A stretch of DNA of 64,000 nucleotides from Methylococcaceae bacterium UBA975 (GTDB lineage: Bacteria > Pseudomonadota > Gammaproteobacteria > Methylococcales > Cycloclasticaceae): positions 1 to 64,000 of the forward strand of contig DBBV01000011.1 in assembly GCA_002292375.1 (NCBI GenBank), read 5' to 3'. Below are positions 1-8,772 of this stretch, in pieces. Each line of letters begins with the position of its first letter. The stretch's first letter is position 1. Both the position numbers and the translations under genes were made by a program. The notes beneath the pieces are model-generated. The model saw only the letters and a program-made list of their open reading frames with translations, made no database searches and was not told the origin of the DNA.

Positions 1-611
1 TTTTGTGTGGCGTAACAAATATCACTTTTTTTAGGCCCGGAAATTGTCGGAAACTTGCTGCGTAAGGCGTCAATAATCGACTCGGTATCATCCATGGATA
101 AGGTCGTCTGGGTCACATAAGATAACGCGTGGTGTGGTGAAATCGTCAGTGAATCAACGTCTTCTGGTGATTCAACCAAGGAAATATTAACGTCCGCTTG
201 ACGTTGTTGATAACGCCCCATGGTGCCCTCAACTTCGGGATGGCCTTTATGGCCAATTAGAATAACGTTGTGCCCTTTTTTGGCGTTACTGACAACTTCC
301 ATGTGAACCTTGGTTACTAACGGGCAGGTGGCGTCAAAAACATTCAGCTGGCGACGTTTTGCTTCGTCTTCGACGGCTTTAGATACACCATGTGCGCTAA
401 ATATCACGGTCGAATCGTTAGGTACCTCATCAAGTTCTTCAACAAAAATAGCGCCCCTTTTTTTTAGCCCCTCAACTACAAATCGGTTGTGTACGACTTC
501 GTGTCTGACGTAAATGGGTGAGCCGAGTAATTCCAGAGCACGCTCAACAATATCAATGGCGCGATCGACGCCGGCACAAAACCCGCGCGGGTTGGCTAGT
601 AAAATATTCAC
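1..611 (-). CDS. ispH: 4-hydroxy-3-methylbut-2-enyl diphosphate reductase (IspH/LytB), 3' end cut by the window
   Basis: This is the last enzyme of the MEP isoprenoid pathway, an iron-sulfur reductase making IPP and DMAPP. Reading from a GTG at 611, the protein begins [20 protein letters not shown], the N-terminal IspH signature with the first cluster cysteine in GFCAG. It continues through [28 protein letters not shown] (second cysteine) and [13 protein letters not shown]. About 203 codons are present; the C-terminal third lies beyond base 1. The start overlaps the stop of the upstream adenosyltransferase gene (GTGA), so the two are probably translationally coupled. Family assignment is certain; the GTG start follows from the overlap and from where homologues begin. 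Confidence 0.96.
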   Translation of the reverse strand, partial: MNILLANPRGFCAGVDRAIDIVERALELLGSPIYVRHEVVHNRFVVEGLKKRGAIFVEELDEVPNDSTVIFSAHGVSKAVEDEAKRRQLNVFDATCPLVTKVHMEVVSNAKKGHNVILIGHKGHPEVEGTMGRYQQRQADVNISLVESPEDVDSLTISPHHALSYVTQTTLSMDDTESIIDALRSKFPTISGPKKSDICYATQ

Positions 612-1177
612 TCTTTTTCTCGCTGTGTTTGTCGTCTGTTTTTATCCCATAACACTTCGGTTTGGCCGTCTTGTCTAGCCAGTACGCGACATAAAACAAA
701 CAGTAAATCAGATAAACGATTCAGGTATTTAATCACGGGAGGGTTAATCGTTTCGATGCGTGCAAGACTAACAGCAATGCGTTCAGCGCGACGACAAACC
801 GTTCTAGCCACATGACAACTTGCGGCGGCTAGATTGCCGCCCGGTAAAACAAATTCTTTTAGGGCCGGCAAGCCAGCATTGTGTGCGTCCAACATTTCTT
901 CAAGTTTGTCTATCATTGCCTCGTCGATGGCGCTATAACCGGGTACGCAGAGCTCACTACCGAGATCAAATAAGTCATGCTGAATATCCAGTAATTGCTG
1001 TGCAATACATGTGTCGACCCCAGCAGCGATGACCATACCAATGTGACTATTGAGTTCGTCTACCGTGCCGTAAGCGTCTACGCGTAAGCAATCTTTATCT
1101 ACGCGGCTGCCATCACCTAAGCCAGTGGTGCCAGCGTCGCCGGTGCGGGTGTAAATTTTAGACAGTCTATGGCCCAT
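608..1177 (-). CDS. ATP:cob(I)alamin adenosyltransferase, PduO type
   Basis: The 189-residue protein matches the PduO-type corrinoid adenosyltransferases, which transfer the adenosyl group of ATP to cob(I)alamin to make coenzyme B12. The N terminus has the ATP-binding signature [20 protein letters not shown] (residues 7-26), followed by [14 protein letters not shown]. The C-terminal half has VCRRAER and [13 protein letters not shown], both typical of this trimeric family. It lies 2 nt after rraA and overlaps ispH, forming a three-gene minus-strand operon. No B12 biosynthesis genes are in the window, so it may serve cobalamin salvage or maturation of a B12 enzyme encoded elsewhere. Length is normal for the family. 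Confidence 0.95.
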   Translation of the reverse strand: MGHRLSKIYTRTGDAGTTGLGDGSRVDKDCLRVDAYGTVDELNSHIGMVIAAGVDTCIAQQLLDIQHDLFDLGSELCVPGYSAIDEAMIDKLEEMLDAHNAGLPALKEFVLPGGNLAAASCHVARTVCRRAERIAVSLARIETINPPVIKYLNRLSDLLFVLCRVLARQDGQTEVLWDKNRRQTQREKE

Positions 1178-1179
1178 AA

Positions 1180-1662
1180 CTATGAAATTAACGGTTGTGT
1201 GGCTAGGATGATACCGTCTTCATCGGCATATAAATAGTCACCTGGGTTAAATGTAGCACCGGCGAATGTCACAGGGATATTCTTGTCGCCCCAGCCTTTT
1301 TTAATGCTTTTCAACGGGTGTGTTTGTAGGGCCCGAACACCGATGGGCATTTTTTTGATGTCGGCGGAATCTCTGATGCAGCCATAAACAACAACACCCG
1401 CCCAGCCATTTTTGTACGCCATTTCAGCGAGAAGGTCGCCCAATAAGGCACACCGCAAAGACCCACCACCATCAATAACGAGTACATCGCCAGACACCCT
1501 GTTGGAGAGCATCTCTCGTACAAGCACATTGTCTTCAAATATTTTGACTGTTTGAATTTGACCGCTAAAGCGCTTATGGGCACCAAAGGACCGAAATAGG
1601 GGAGTAATAACTTGTAGACTATCCGAAAAGTCATCACATAGATCTGCTGTCTTAAAAGTCAT
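1180..1662 (-). CDS. rraA: RraA family protein (RNase E inhibitor / HMG aldolase-like)
   Basis: The 160-residue protein follows RraA throughout: TADLCDDFSDSLQVITPLF at the start, then GQIQTVKIFEDN, the loop VLVIDGGGSLRCALLGDLLA, GWAGVVVYGCIRDSADI and GDYLYADEDGIILA at the end. Family members either inhibit RNase E by binding its degradosome scaffold or act as 4-hydroxy-4-methyl-2-oxoglutarate/oxaloacetate lyases. The GCIRD stretch holds the substrate-binding Arg and metal-binding Asp seen in the aldolase members. Length and N terminus resemble the E. coli RNase regulator, but function cannot be settled from sequence. It is the first gene of the rraA-adenosyltransferase-ispH run. Confidence 0.93.
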   Translation of the reverse strand: MTFKTADLCDDFSDSLQVITPLFRSFGAHKRFSGQIQTVKIFEDNVLVREMLSNRVSGDVLVIDGGGSLRCALLGDLLAEMAYKNGWAGVVVYGCIRDSADIKKMPIGVRALQTHPLKSIKKGWGDKNIPVTFAGATFNPGDYLYADEDGIILATQPLIS

Positions 1663-1789
1663 GAGAATAAAGAGGCTTATAGTGAATTAGTCACCCATTA
1701 TAAACCACTTATTGACTAAGAAAAATTTCTCCACTGCGGATCTAAAAAGCGTCCCAAGGCTTGTTAAACCTACATGCAGCTAAAGACGT

Positions 1790-2221
1790 TTATGCTGCGT
1801 GGTTGCTCCATGTATTCGCTCGTCTCTCTAAATTAGATCGACGATCGCTAGTCTCTTCGAATCGGATGGCTTGTCGTCGACTGTGTGAGCAACGCTGCTG
1901 AGCTTTGCGATGCTCGACGAGGCCGATATAGCGGCAATGGCACGCTTTATAGGCGCACTCTTGTAAGGGCAATGGGGGTGCTGCGTTAAACGGAAAGTTT
2001 TTATTTTCAAGTGCGCGTACCTCAGAACAGCATTGCACTTTGTTTTTATAGACTAATGTTAGCGCCCAAAAATGCCCTGAGTCGGCCATTCTTTTTAGAT
2101 GTCGACGGTGGTCAATTGTCTGTTTGGGGCTGCGTTTAGCCTTAACAGCCTTGCGTGCTGTATATTTGTAATAAAACACACACGCGCCTGTTACTAGTAT
2201 AACTATAATCAATGTTGTCAT
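1790..2221 (-). CDS. Small membrane-anchored protein of unknown function, Cys- and Arg-rich tail
   Basis: I do not recognise this gene. The ATG at 2221 is preferred over the upstream ATG at 2236, because a strong Shine-Dalgarno sequence (GGAGGG) lies 9 nt before it. The 143-residue product starts with one hydrophobic segment (about residues 3-18), then a basic stretch. A middle part has paired and spaced cysteines (QCCSEV, then ECAYKACHCRYIGL and RCSHSRRQA). The tail is charged (RFEETSDRRSNLERRANT), resembling the RRS..ERR tails of other small inner-membrane proteins. The CxxxCxC group could bind a metal or form disulfides; that is inference. Its promoter region is shared with the divergent gene at 2308. 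Confidence 0.7.
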   Translation of the reverse strand: MTTLIIVILVTGACVFYYKYTARKAVKAKRSPKQTIDHRRHLKRMADSGHFWALTLVYKNKVQCCSEVRALENKNFPFNAAPPLPLQECAYKACHCRYIGLVEHRKAQQRCSHSRRQAIRFEETSDRRSNLERRANTWSNHAA

Positions 2222-2307
2222 TCGAACGCCCTCCATAGTGAACGAACGTTGATTATATAGCGTTCGGCGAAGATCGCAAAGCGAGGGGTATTTTAGGTGG
2301 TTAAGTA

Positions 2308-3063
2308 ATGAAGTTAATTCGAATTAGTTTTTTGTTGGTGTTATTTGTGGTGGCTGCTTTTTATACCAAATCCCAGCGCTTAGCGACCACATCATGGGTA
2401 GAGCCATTGATTGTTTCCATTTACCCTATCAATGCCGATTTGCGCGATGACACGGCGCGTTATATTCAATCGCTATCGACAAGTGACTTTAGCGAAATAA
2501 ATGGTTTTTTTATCAATCAATGGTCATTATACAGTGGGTTAGACTTTACCCCTTTTGACGTTCAGTTAAGACAGCCGATTAGATCTGAGCCGCCTAAGCC
2601 GCCTGATAATGGCAATCTGTTCAGCATTGCTTTTTGGAGTTTACGTCTACGGTTTTGGTCTTATAGACAGGTGACTGATGATACGAGCAAAACGATCAAT
2701 ATGTTTATTCGTTACCAGCAGCCGAACGAAGATGATCCGGTCGCGCACTCGTTGGGTCTACAAAAAGGCTTAATAGGTGTGGTGAACGCCTATGCGGGTG
2801 AGCCCTTTCGGGCGCGAAATAACGTTGTGATCGCGCATGAGATGTTGCATACAGTGGGTGCCTCCGATAAATATGACTTAGCATCAGGTCAACCAATCTT
2901 CCCACAAGGCTTTGCGCAGCCTGATAAACAATTTAAACAAAACAAGGCGGTGCTAATGGCGGCTAAAATACCTCTCAGTCCGACTAAATCACTTATGCCA
3001 ACATCATTAAAAAGCTGTGTTATAAGTGTAGAAACGGCGACAGAAATCGCTTGGATCGAGTAA
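2308..3063 (+). CDS. Secreted metalloprotease-like protein with HExxHxxGxxD motif
   Basis: The 251-residue product has a signal peptide or membrane anchor (residues 4-19, all hydrophobic after KLIR) and no other membrane segment. Residues 177-187 read HEMLHTVGASD, the extended HExxHxxGxxD zinc motif of metzincin-type peptidases in which Asp is the third ligand, as in snapalysins. The Glu is the likely catalytic base. The motif is followed by KYD and, farther on, LMPTSLKSCVISVETATEIAW, which may form the active-site wall. No other domain is recognisable. It is probably a periplasmic or surface zinc hydrolase; the substrate is unknown. It is transcribed alone, away from the gene at 1790-2221. 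Confidence 0.75.
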   Translation: MKLIRISFLLVLFVVAAFYTKSQRLATTSWVEPLIVSIYPINADLRDDTARYIQSLSTSDFSEINGFFINQWSLYSGLDFTPFDVQLRQPIRSEPPKPPDNGNLFSIAFWSLRLRFWSYRQVTDDTSKTINMFIRYQQPNEDDPVAHSLGLQKGLIGVVNAYAGEPFRARNNVVIAHEMLHTVGASDKYDLASGQPIFPQGFAQPDKQFKQNKAVLMAAKIPLSPTKSLMPTSLKSCVISVETATEIAWIE

Positions 3064-3066
3064 TTT

Positions 3067-3080
3067 TTGATTTAAATCAA
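3067..3080 (+). promoter_or_regulatory. FNR/ANR-type binding site
   Basis: The sequence TTGATTTAAATCAA is a perfect match to the FNR half-site pair TTGAT-N4-ATCAA. It lies 65 nt before the persulfide dioxygenase-rhodanese start. A TAGAAT -10-like hexamer at 3102-3107 puts the likely transcription start near 3114, and the box centre about 41 bp upstream of it. That is the position of a class II FNR-activated promoter. Regulation by an FNR-family protein is an inference from sequence and spacing. Confidence 0.75.
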
Positions 3081-3101
3081 TGTAAACTTTAACAAATAAA
3101 G

Positions 3102-3107
3102 TAGAAT
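3102..3107 (+). promoter_or_regulatory. Putative -10 element of the persulfide dioxygenase promoter
   Basis: TAGAAT lies 21 bp downstream of the FNR-type box and about 37 bp before the ATG. There is no good -35 hexamer at the usual spacing, because the FNR-type site covers that place, as expected for an activator-dependent promoter. Confidence 0.5.
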
Positions 3108-3144
3108 AAGCTAATAATTTAAAGCTATATATGGAGATAATGTA

Positions 3145-4185
3145 ATGTTTTTTACTGAACTCAATAACACGCAATGTAAATCTTATTTAATTGCAGATAT
3201 AGAATCGGGCGTCGCTGCGATTATCGACCCTGTTGAAAGCCTGGTTAACCGCTATTTGGCGGTATTGGCTTATCATCAGTTAAAACTTAAATTTGTTGCT
3301 GACACGCACACGCATGCTGATCATCGGTCAGGCTGTACGGCGCTTCGGCGATTAACGGGTGCTCAGGTGCTAATGCATGAAATATCGCCTCAACCGAAGG
3401 TTGATCATCGAATTTATGATGGTGACGAGTTGTCTGTTGGTGAGATCAAAATAAAGGCCTTACACACGCCCGGTCACACACCGGATAGCCTAAGTTTTTA
3501 TGTCAATGAGGACAGGATTTTGACCGGTGACGTTATTCTCATTCAAGGCACAGGGCGCGCTGATTTTGCAGGTGGCAATGCGGGTGATCAGTATGATTCC
3601 ATTACGTCTAAAATATTTTCATTGCCTGACGAAACGCTGTTGTTTCCGGGGCATGACTATCGAGGCAATACTCAATCAACGGTCGCTTCAGAGAAAGCGT
3701 TAAATCCCCGTATTGCAGGAAAGACCCGTGAGCAATACATTGAAATTATGGACAACCTTAATTTACCATTACCGGAACGCATTCAAGAGGTCCTACAAAT
3801 CAATCAAAGTGAAGTAGACGATGACCGCCTTAAATTTCCTTTATTAGCAGAGCTAAATCAGGTGCTCCAGATGGAGCCACTAACGGTTAAAAACAACATA
3901 GAATCTGCCAAAGAAATGGTGATTATAGATGTTAGGGAAGCGTCGGAGTACCACGGTGAACTGGGCCATATTAAGGGCAGTAAACTGGTACCGATGGCTG
4001 AAATCCCTGCTTCATTGGACAGCTTGGAAGCCTTCCGGGATAAAGAAATTATTCTAGTCTGCCGTTCAGGGGTCCGTAGCACAACGGCCGCTGCTATTTT
4101 AAAAGGCTTGGGGTTTGCCCACGTTAAAAACTTAAAAGACGGTATGCTGGCATGGAATAAATTAGGTTACCCCGTTGAAACGTAA
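3145..4185 (+). CDS. Persulfide dioxygenase-rhodanese fusion protein
   Basis: The 346-residue cytoplasmic protein joins an ETHE1-like metallo-beta-lactamase domain (about residues 1-235) to a rhodanese domain (about 245-346). The first has the metal motif THTHADH, then TPGHTPDSLSF, LTGDVILIQGTGRADF and FPGHDYRG; the GTGRADFAGG loop is typical of glutathione-persulfide dioxygenases. The rhodanese domain carries the persulfide-forming Cys306 in VCRSGVRS. Such fusions oxidise glutathione persulfide to sulfite and move sulfane sulfur to thiosulfate or glutathione, which removes sulfide. An FNR-type box sits in its promoter. The Shine-Dalgarno is GGAG. The gene is convergent with the START-like gene, leaving 13 nt between them and no obvious terminator. 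Confidence 0.9.
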   Translation: MFFTELNNTQCKSYLIADIESGVAAIIDPVESLVNRYLAVLAYHQLKLKFVADTHTHADHRSGCTALRRLTGAQVLMHEISPQPKVDHRIYDGDELSVGEIKIKALHTPGHTPDSLSFYVNEDRILTGDVILIQGTGRADFAGGNAGDQYDSITSKIFSLPDETLLFPGHDYRGNTQSTVASEKALNPRIAGKTREQYIEIMDNLNLPLPERIQEVLQINQSEVDDDRLKFPLLAELNQVLQMEPLTVKNNIESAKEMVIIDVREASEYHGELGHIKGSKLVPMAEIPASLDSLEAFRDKEIILVCRSGVRSTTAAAILKGLGFAHVKNLKDGMLAWNKLGYPVET

Positions 4186-4198
4186 CGGCCGATAATGG

Positions 4199-4747
4199 TC
4201 AGCTTTCAATACTGCGTATCGCTTTTTCCAATAGACGTAGGCTGTTGATCGATTCAGTTGTGAGTGCATGCTTAACGAGCAGCGGGCCGAGCCAAGGTGG
4301 TAACCAGAAGCTCGGCACCATTTCACTGGAAAAATGAATGAGTGTTTGCTCCCCATCAGGGGTTAACACCCAGTGCACCCAGCCTGAACTAAAATCACTG
4401 AGTTCAGGGATTACCTCAGCGTTTAAGGAATAGCCATCAGTCGTCAGTCTGAGTGTTTGTTGCTTCTGAAAGCATAAAAAAGCGAGACAGCTTTCTAGTT
4501 TAAGTAATAAATAACCGTTGGCTAACAATTCGCTATGCCGGATCAGTGAGTTAATTGAACTTAAGCGTTCGTAGGCGGTTAATAGTTGGTATACAGTGTC
4601 TGGCTTGGCTGTTACCCGAGTAATCAATTGAGTGCGGTAATGGTTACCGCTCTGATCGACCGTGAGGGACAAGTTCTTTTCTGCTAGAGCCGTCGCTGAA
4701 ACCAGTATCAATGCTAACAGAGCTGGGTAAACAACGTGTTTGTGCAT
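4199..4747 (-). CDS. Periplasmic START/SRPBCC-like protein
   Basis: The 182-residue product has a clear signal peptide (hydrophobic residues 7-21, ending ATALA before EKN). The rest resembles the START/polyketide-cyclase (SRPBCC) fold: ITRVTAKPDTVYQLLTAYERLSSINSLI near the start and LIHFSSEMVPSFWLPPWLGPLLVKHAL toward the end. The phrase PxWLGPLL is common in bacterial homologues of this group. A hydrophobic ligand or lipid is likely bound in the periplasm, but no ligand can be named. It is a single gene with no evident operon partner. Fold assignment is moderately sure. Confidence 0.75.
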   Translation of the reverse strand: MHKHVVYPALLALILVSATALAEKNLSLTVDQSGNHYRTQLITRVTAKPDTVYQLLTAYERLSSINSLIRHSELLANGYLLLKLESCLAFLCFQKQQTLRLTTDGYSLNAEVIPELSDFSSGWVHWVLTPDGEQTLIHFSSEMVPSFWLPPWLGPLLVKHALTTESINSLRLLEKAIRSIES

Positions 4748-4844
4748 GTAGTCAGCGATGCTTTTTTAGTGTTTAAAAGCGCTTAGACCTTAACAAAAAC
4801 TCCGACATGGCAACCCTTGGGTCTGACGTGTCTTACCGGGTAAA

Positions 4845-5225
4845 TTACGCGGCTTGAACCGGAATAGCATTTTTGGTTTCTTTAACGGCGTTGTTTTCAT
4901 CGAGGTAAATTAAACGCGGTTTAAACGTGGCTAACTCGGCTTCGTTATACTCAGAATACGCGCAGATAATCAAAATATCGCCTTCTGCTGCACGGCGCGC
5001 AGCGGCGCCATTGACAGAAATAACACCGCTTTTGTTCTCTGCACGAATAGCATAAGTTGTAAAACGTTCACCATTATTGACGTTGTAGATTTCAATTTGT
5101 TGGTACTCACGTATGCCTGATAAGTCGAGCAGGCTTCCATCAATCGCACAAGAGCCTTCATAATGAAGTTCACTGTGGGTCACAGTGGCTCTGTGTAATT
5201 TGGTTTGTAACATGGTTGAACGCAT
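4845..5225 (-). CDS. panD: Aspartate 1-decarboxylase (PanD)
   Basis: This pyruvoyl enzyme makes beta-alanine from aspartate for pantothenate and CoA synthesis. The 126-residue precursor begins [20 protein letters not shown], matching the E. coli start MIRTMLQ, which supports this ATG. The self-cleavage site is the Gly-Ser of YEGSCAID, where Ser becomes the pyruvoyl group. Tyr58 and the following INGAAAR-like stretch ([13 protein letters not shown]) are present, and [12 protein letters not shown] is a standard feature. It lies about 110 nt after mscS on the same strand and completes the pantothenate set with panB and panC. Confidence 0.97.
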   Translation of the reverse strand: MRSTMLQTKLHRATVTHSELHYEGSCAIDGSLLDLSGIREYQQIEIYNVNNGERFTTYAIRAENKSGVISVNGAAARRAAEGDILIICAYSEYNEAELATFKPRLIYLDENNAVKETKNAIPVQAA

Positions 5226-5336
5226 AGTCTTACTTATATTTCATTAAAACGGCTGGGAATTATGCCTGATATGTGATTTTCCATCAATAGTTATGTGCAT
5301 CTGCAATAACATTGAATTGTAATTATATAACAATTG

Positions 5337-7079
5337 TTAGAATTTAACAGGTGGCGGCTTGTCACCAGTCGTTAAAGTTTTAGATACAATATCCCTAGCG
5401 AGCTGAATGGATTGTTTATTTAGCCGATCGGGTGCTGCGGATGGCTCATTAGGCGTGGCTGGTTCAGATCCGGTTAATAGGTGTAAGGTCTGTGTTGGGA
5501 ATGCGATTTCGACCTGTTGGGCTTTGGCGAGGCGTAATATATCTAGTAAAAAGCGTTGCCGTTCACGCAACTCGGTACTCCAGTCGGGCGTTTCCCAAAA
5601 GACATACACCAACACGTCTAAGGATGAAGCGCCTAAGGCATTAAGGTACACGTGGTAATAATCTTTTCTCATGTACGGGTGTAAACGAATCAACTCTCTA
5701 ACGCCTTCGCAAAATGCCTCGATCTTATCGGGCGGTGTGTCATAGCATAGCGACACATTACAATTCAGTCGTCGGTAGCGGCGTTTCCCCATATTGTCGA
5801 CTTTAGCGGTAATAAAAATGGAGTTGGGTAGGGTGATTAACGAGTCATAAAAGGTGCGCACTTTGGTGCTTCTTAAGCCAATTTCTTCGACGCTTCCTTC
5901 TACCTCATTAACAACAATCCAATCACCGGTATGAAAAGTCTGGTCCATGATAACCGTAATCGAACCGAAGAGGTTTTGTACCACATCTTTTGCCGCCAAG
6001 GCGAACGCTAGACCACCAAGGCCAAGGCTGGCCAATAAGCTTGAAACATTTAAGTTGAGATTAGATGCAACAAAGGTGATACCGACGACGGTTACAAAAA
6101 GTTTTAACGTTTTTCTGATTAGCGGGACCAGTATATCGTCAATTTTATTATCAGTTTTATCAGCGTGGTAGCGTAAATACAGGGTTACAAGGTCAACCAA
6201 ACGGTAGGTACCCCATACGCCTGCAATGCCAACTAAGACTTTAACTGCGACCAATAGAACGAGCATGGCCTGTTCCGGCAAGGCTAAAAGATTAAGACCG
6301 GCCCACCAAATGCTGGCCATTACCAACATAGCCAGAGGACGCAATAAATCGACTGGGGTTTCTTTAAAGCTAGGGGTTGGGGTTCTATTTCGAAACCGTT
6401 TAACGACTAACTGCAAGAAAAAAGCGGCTAGCTTATCGGCTACGACACCCAGAGCAATAATCAGTAATATGCCCAACCATTGCCAGTTTTCTAGCAAAAA
6501 AGCGCGTTGCTTAAGTGCACTCGGTAATTGTTGCCGTAGTTGAATATGCCAAGGCAGATAACGGGCATTTTGTGGGTCAAGCGTTAGGCTTTTTTTAGCA
6601 ATTAGCTCCTCAGAAATCGCGGCTAAATCTTCCAAAGTTTTTTTGGTAAACAACCAGCGCCCATCGGTCATTTTGTTGATACTGACAGCGCCGTTGTCAT
6701 ACTGCGCGAACACATAACGTTTTCCATTCGGGTTATTCGGCACGGTATTTAGTTCGACCAGTTTGGTTTTATCGATGACTTCGAGCAGCATCCAAGCTAA
6801 ATCGCGTGATTTTTCTTCCCGAATAAGGGTGTTTATCGCAGAAAGGTCGAGGGTTTTAATGGCATTATTGATGCGCTCTGGTTTGCCACGTTTGATGTCA
6901 TTCATGGCGTGCAAGAAGGTGGCGAAGGTGTCCCTTGGTGAACTAAGGCCTAACTCTTCTACTGATTGGCTGGATGAATGAGTGCGTTCGATACTAACAG
7001 TGCTGTCATGGTTATCGGCCAGTACGAATGAGCTATTAAGGATAAGCAATAAGCCTAATAAACATTTTTTCATAATCAT
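5337..7079 (-). CDS. Mechanosensitive ion channel, large MscS-family member
   Basis: The 580-residue protein has a signal peptide (residues 4-21), a periplasmic domain of about 170 residues, four or five membrane helices (about 197-345) and a cytoplasmic MscS domain. The pore-lining signature ASLGLGGLAFALAAKDVVQN is followed by FGSITVIMDQTFHTGDWIVV, the MscS beta domain. Length and periplasmic domain place it with the medium-large YnaI/YbdG-like relatives rather than small MscS. Such channels open under membrane tension and release solutes during hypo-osmotic shock. Its start overlaps the panC stop (ATGA), making it the last gene of the pcnB operon. Confidence 0.93.
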   Translation of the reverse strand: MIMKKCLLGLLLILNSSFVLADNHDSTVSIERTHSSSQSVEELGLSSPRDTFATFLHAMNDIKRGKPERINNAIKTLDLSAINTLIREEKSRDLAWMLLEVIDKTKLVELNTVPNNPNGKRYVFAQYDNGAVSINKMTDGRWLFTKKTLEDLAAISEELIAKKSLTLDPQNARYLPWHIQLRQQLPSALKQRAFLLENWQWLGILLIIALGVVADKLAAFFLQLVVKRFRNRTPTPSFKETPVDLLRPLAMLVMASIWWAGLNLLALPEQAMLVLLVAVKVLVGIAGVWGTYRLVDLVTLYLRYHADKTDNKIDDILVPLIRKTLKLFVTVVGITFVASNLNLNVSSLLASLGLGGLAFALAAKDVVQNLFGSITVIMDQTFHTGDWIVVNEVEGSVEEIGLRSTKVRTFYDSLITLPNSIFITAKVDNMGKRRYRRLNCNVSLCYDTPPDKIEAFCEGVRELIRLHPYMRKDYYHVYLNALGASSLDVLVYVFWETPDWSTELRERQRFLLDILRLAKAQQVEIAFPTQTLHLLTGSEPATPNEPSAAPDRLNKQSIQLARDIVSKTLTTGDKPPPVKF

Positions 7080-7939
7080 AGGGTGTGTGTAGTTAGATTG
7101 ACACTCAGGTTGTCGATGAGCCGTGTAGTGCCAGCAAATGCGGCAACTAAAATAATTAGGTCGGTATCGGTATCCTTGGCGGGTTGCAAGAAGTCGCGCT
7201 GAAAAATGTGCAGGTAATCGGGTTTAAAGCCCTGTGCTGTTAATCGCTCTTTGGCATTAATTTCTAATTGTTCAAAGTTGTTATCACCTGCAGTAATGGC
7301 GAGTTTCACCTCAAGCAAGGTCGCATATAACTGAGGTGCCAGTTGTCGTTGTGCCTTAGACAAGTAACCATTACGTGAACTTAAAGCTAAACCGTCAGCC
7401 TCACGTACGGTCGGTTCCGTAATAATGGTAATCGGTATATTTAAATCATCAACCATGCGGCGAATAACGGCGACTTGTTGGAAGTCTTTTTCACCAAAGA
7501 TCGCAAATTCAGCGCGGCTTATATTAAATAATTTATTAACAATGGTGGTGACGCCATCAAAGTGCCCAGGCCTGGATGCGCCGCACAGTACATCGGTAAT
7601 ACCCGGCACATGGACGCGACTGGTGTGATCGCCGCCTAAGGGGTACATCTCGTCGATAGTGGGGGCAAACAAGATATCGGTATTAAGAGCCTCCAGTTTA
7701 TCAATGTCGTCTTGCATCGTACGTGGGTAACTATCAAGGTCCTCATTAGCGCCAAATTGAGTGGGGTTAACAAACAAGCTAACCACTACAATATCCGCAT
7801 GTCGTTGAGCCGTGCTCACCAACTGAAGGTGGCCTTGGTGTAAATTACCCATGGTGGGGACTAGGGCCACTGAACCTGCCGATTGCCTTTGTTGATTTAG
7901 GGTGTTTTGTAGCTCTTTAATCGTTTGGATGATGCGCAT
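7076..7939 (-). CDS. panC: Pantoate-beta-alanine ligase (PanC)
   Basis: This ATP-dependent ligase joins pantoate and beta-alanine to make pantothenate. The 287-residue protein has the PTMGNLHQGHLQLV nucleotidyl-transferase motif (HxGH, residues 29-42), SLFVNPTQFG, YPRT, FGEKDFQQV and the late KMSKS-like LALSSRNGYLS. All are typical of PanC, and length is normal. It follows panB by 2 nt and overlaps mscS. With panB and panD in the same region the whole pantothenate branch, apart from ketopantoate reductase, is present. Confidence 0.98.
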   Translation of the reverse strand: MRIIQTIKELQNTLNQQRQSAGSVALVPTMGNLHQGHLQLVSTAQRHADIVVVSLFVNPTQFGANEDLDSYPRTMQDDIDKLEALNTDILFAPTIDEMYPLGGDHTSRVHVPGITDVLCGASRPGHFDGVTTIVNKLFNISRAEFAIFGEKDFQQVAVIRRMVDDLNIPITIITEPTVREADGLALSSRNGYLSKAQRQLAPQLYATLLEVKLAITAGDNNFEQLEINAKERLTAQGFKPDYLHIFQRDFLQPAKDTDTDLIILVAAFAGTTRLIDNLSVNLTTHTL

Positions 7940-7941
7940 AA

Positions 7942-8754
7942 TTAGAAAGAATGTTCAGCCGCCGGAAATTGTTTGCTTTTAACCGCGTTGACATAAGCGC
8001 TGACGGCGTCAGAAATATTGCCAGCTTCAAGCATAAAGTTCTTACTAAATTTAGGCCGTTTGCCAACGGTAATATCGAGCATATCGTAGCTTACAAGTAC
8101 TTGTCCATCACACGCTATACCCGCGCCAATGCCAATAATGGGGATATTGACAGCAGCAGTAATCTTTTTCGCTAAGGCAGCGGGTACGCACTCAAGAACA
8201 ATAGCGCTAGCACCAGCCTGCTGAAGGCATTTTGCATCCTCAATAATAAGCTGAGCTTGTGCCTCGCTGGTGCCTTGCACACGATAGCCCCCCAGTTGAT
8301 TAACCGATTGGGGCAATAACCCGAGGTGGCCACAAACAGGAATACCCTGATCGACAATGTGTTTGACGCACTCAATGACTTTTTGGCCACCCTCCAGCTT
8401 GACCATCTGTGCGTGGCCTTGTTGCATGAGTTTAGCGGCATTAGTAACGGCAGCATTAATGTTTGAATAGCTCATAAAGGGCATATCCGTTACCAATAAG
8501 GCACGTGTTAATCCACGAGCGACTATTTTGGAATGGTAAGCCATTTCATCCACGGTGACAGGCACCGTACTGGCTTGCCCTTGAACTACCATGCCAAGTG
8601 AATCACCGACTAAGACCATGTCAACGCCGGCATGATCTAAAATATGGGCAAAACTGGCGTCGTAAGCGGTCAAACTGGCGATTTTTTCGCCGCGTTGCTT
8701 CATCGCCAAGAGTTCGACATTGGTGACCTGTTTGGTATTGGATTGTTGGCTCAT
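7942..8754 (-). CDS. panB: 3-methyl-2-oxobutanoate hydroxymethyltransferase (PanB)
   Basis: The enzyme adds a hydroxymethyl group from methylene-tetrahydrofolate to ketoisovalerate, giving ketopantoate. The 270-residue TIM barrel shows SLTAYDASFAHILDHAGVD, the metal-site Asp in LVGDSLGMVVQG, VKLEGG, GHLGLLPQSVNQLGGYRVQG and IGIGAGIACDGQVLVSYDMLDI, all PanB signatures. Folate linkage fits the nearby folK. It lies 18 nt after the deoxynucleoside kinase gene in a tightly packed operon. Confidence 0.98.
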   Translation of the reverse strand: MSQQSNTKQVTNVELLAMKQRGEKIASLTAYDASFAHILDHAGVDMVLVGDSLGMVVQGQASTVPVTVDEMAYHSKIVARGLTRALLVTDMPFMSYSNINAAVTNAAKLMQQGHAQMVKLEGGQKVIECVKHIVDQGIPVCGHLGLLPQSVNQLGGYRVQGTSEAQAQLIIEDAKCLQQAGASAIVLECVPAALAKKITAAVNIPIIGIGAGIACDGQVLVSYDMLDITVGKRPKFSKNFMLEAGNISDAVSAYVNAVKSKQFPAAEHSF

Positions 8755-8772
8755 AACGACCTCAAGAAATAA

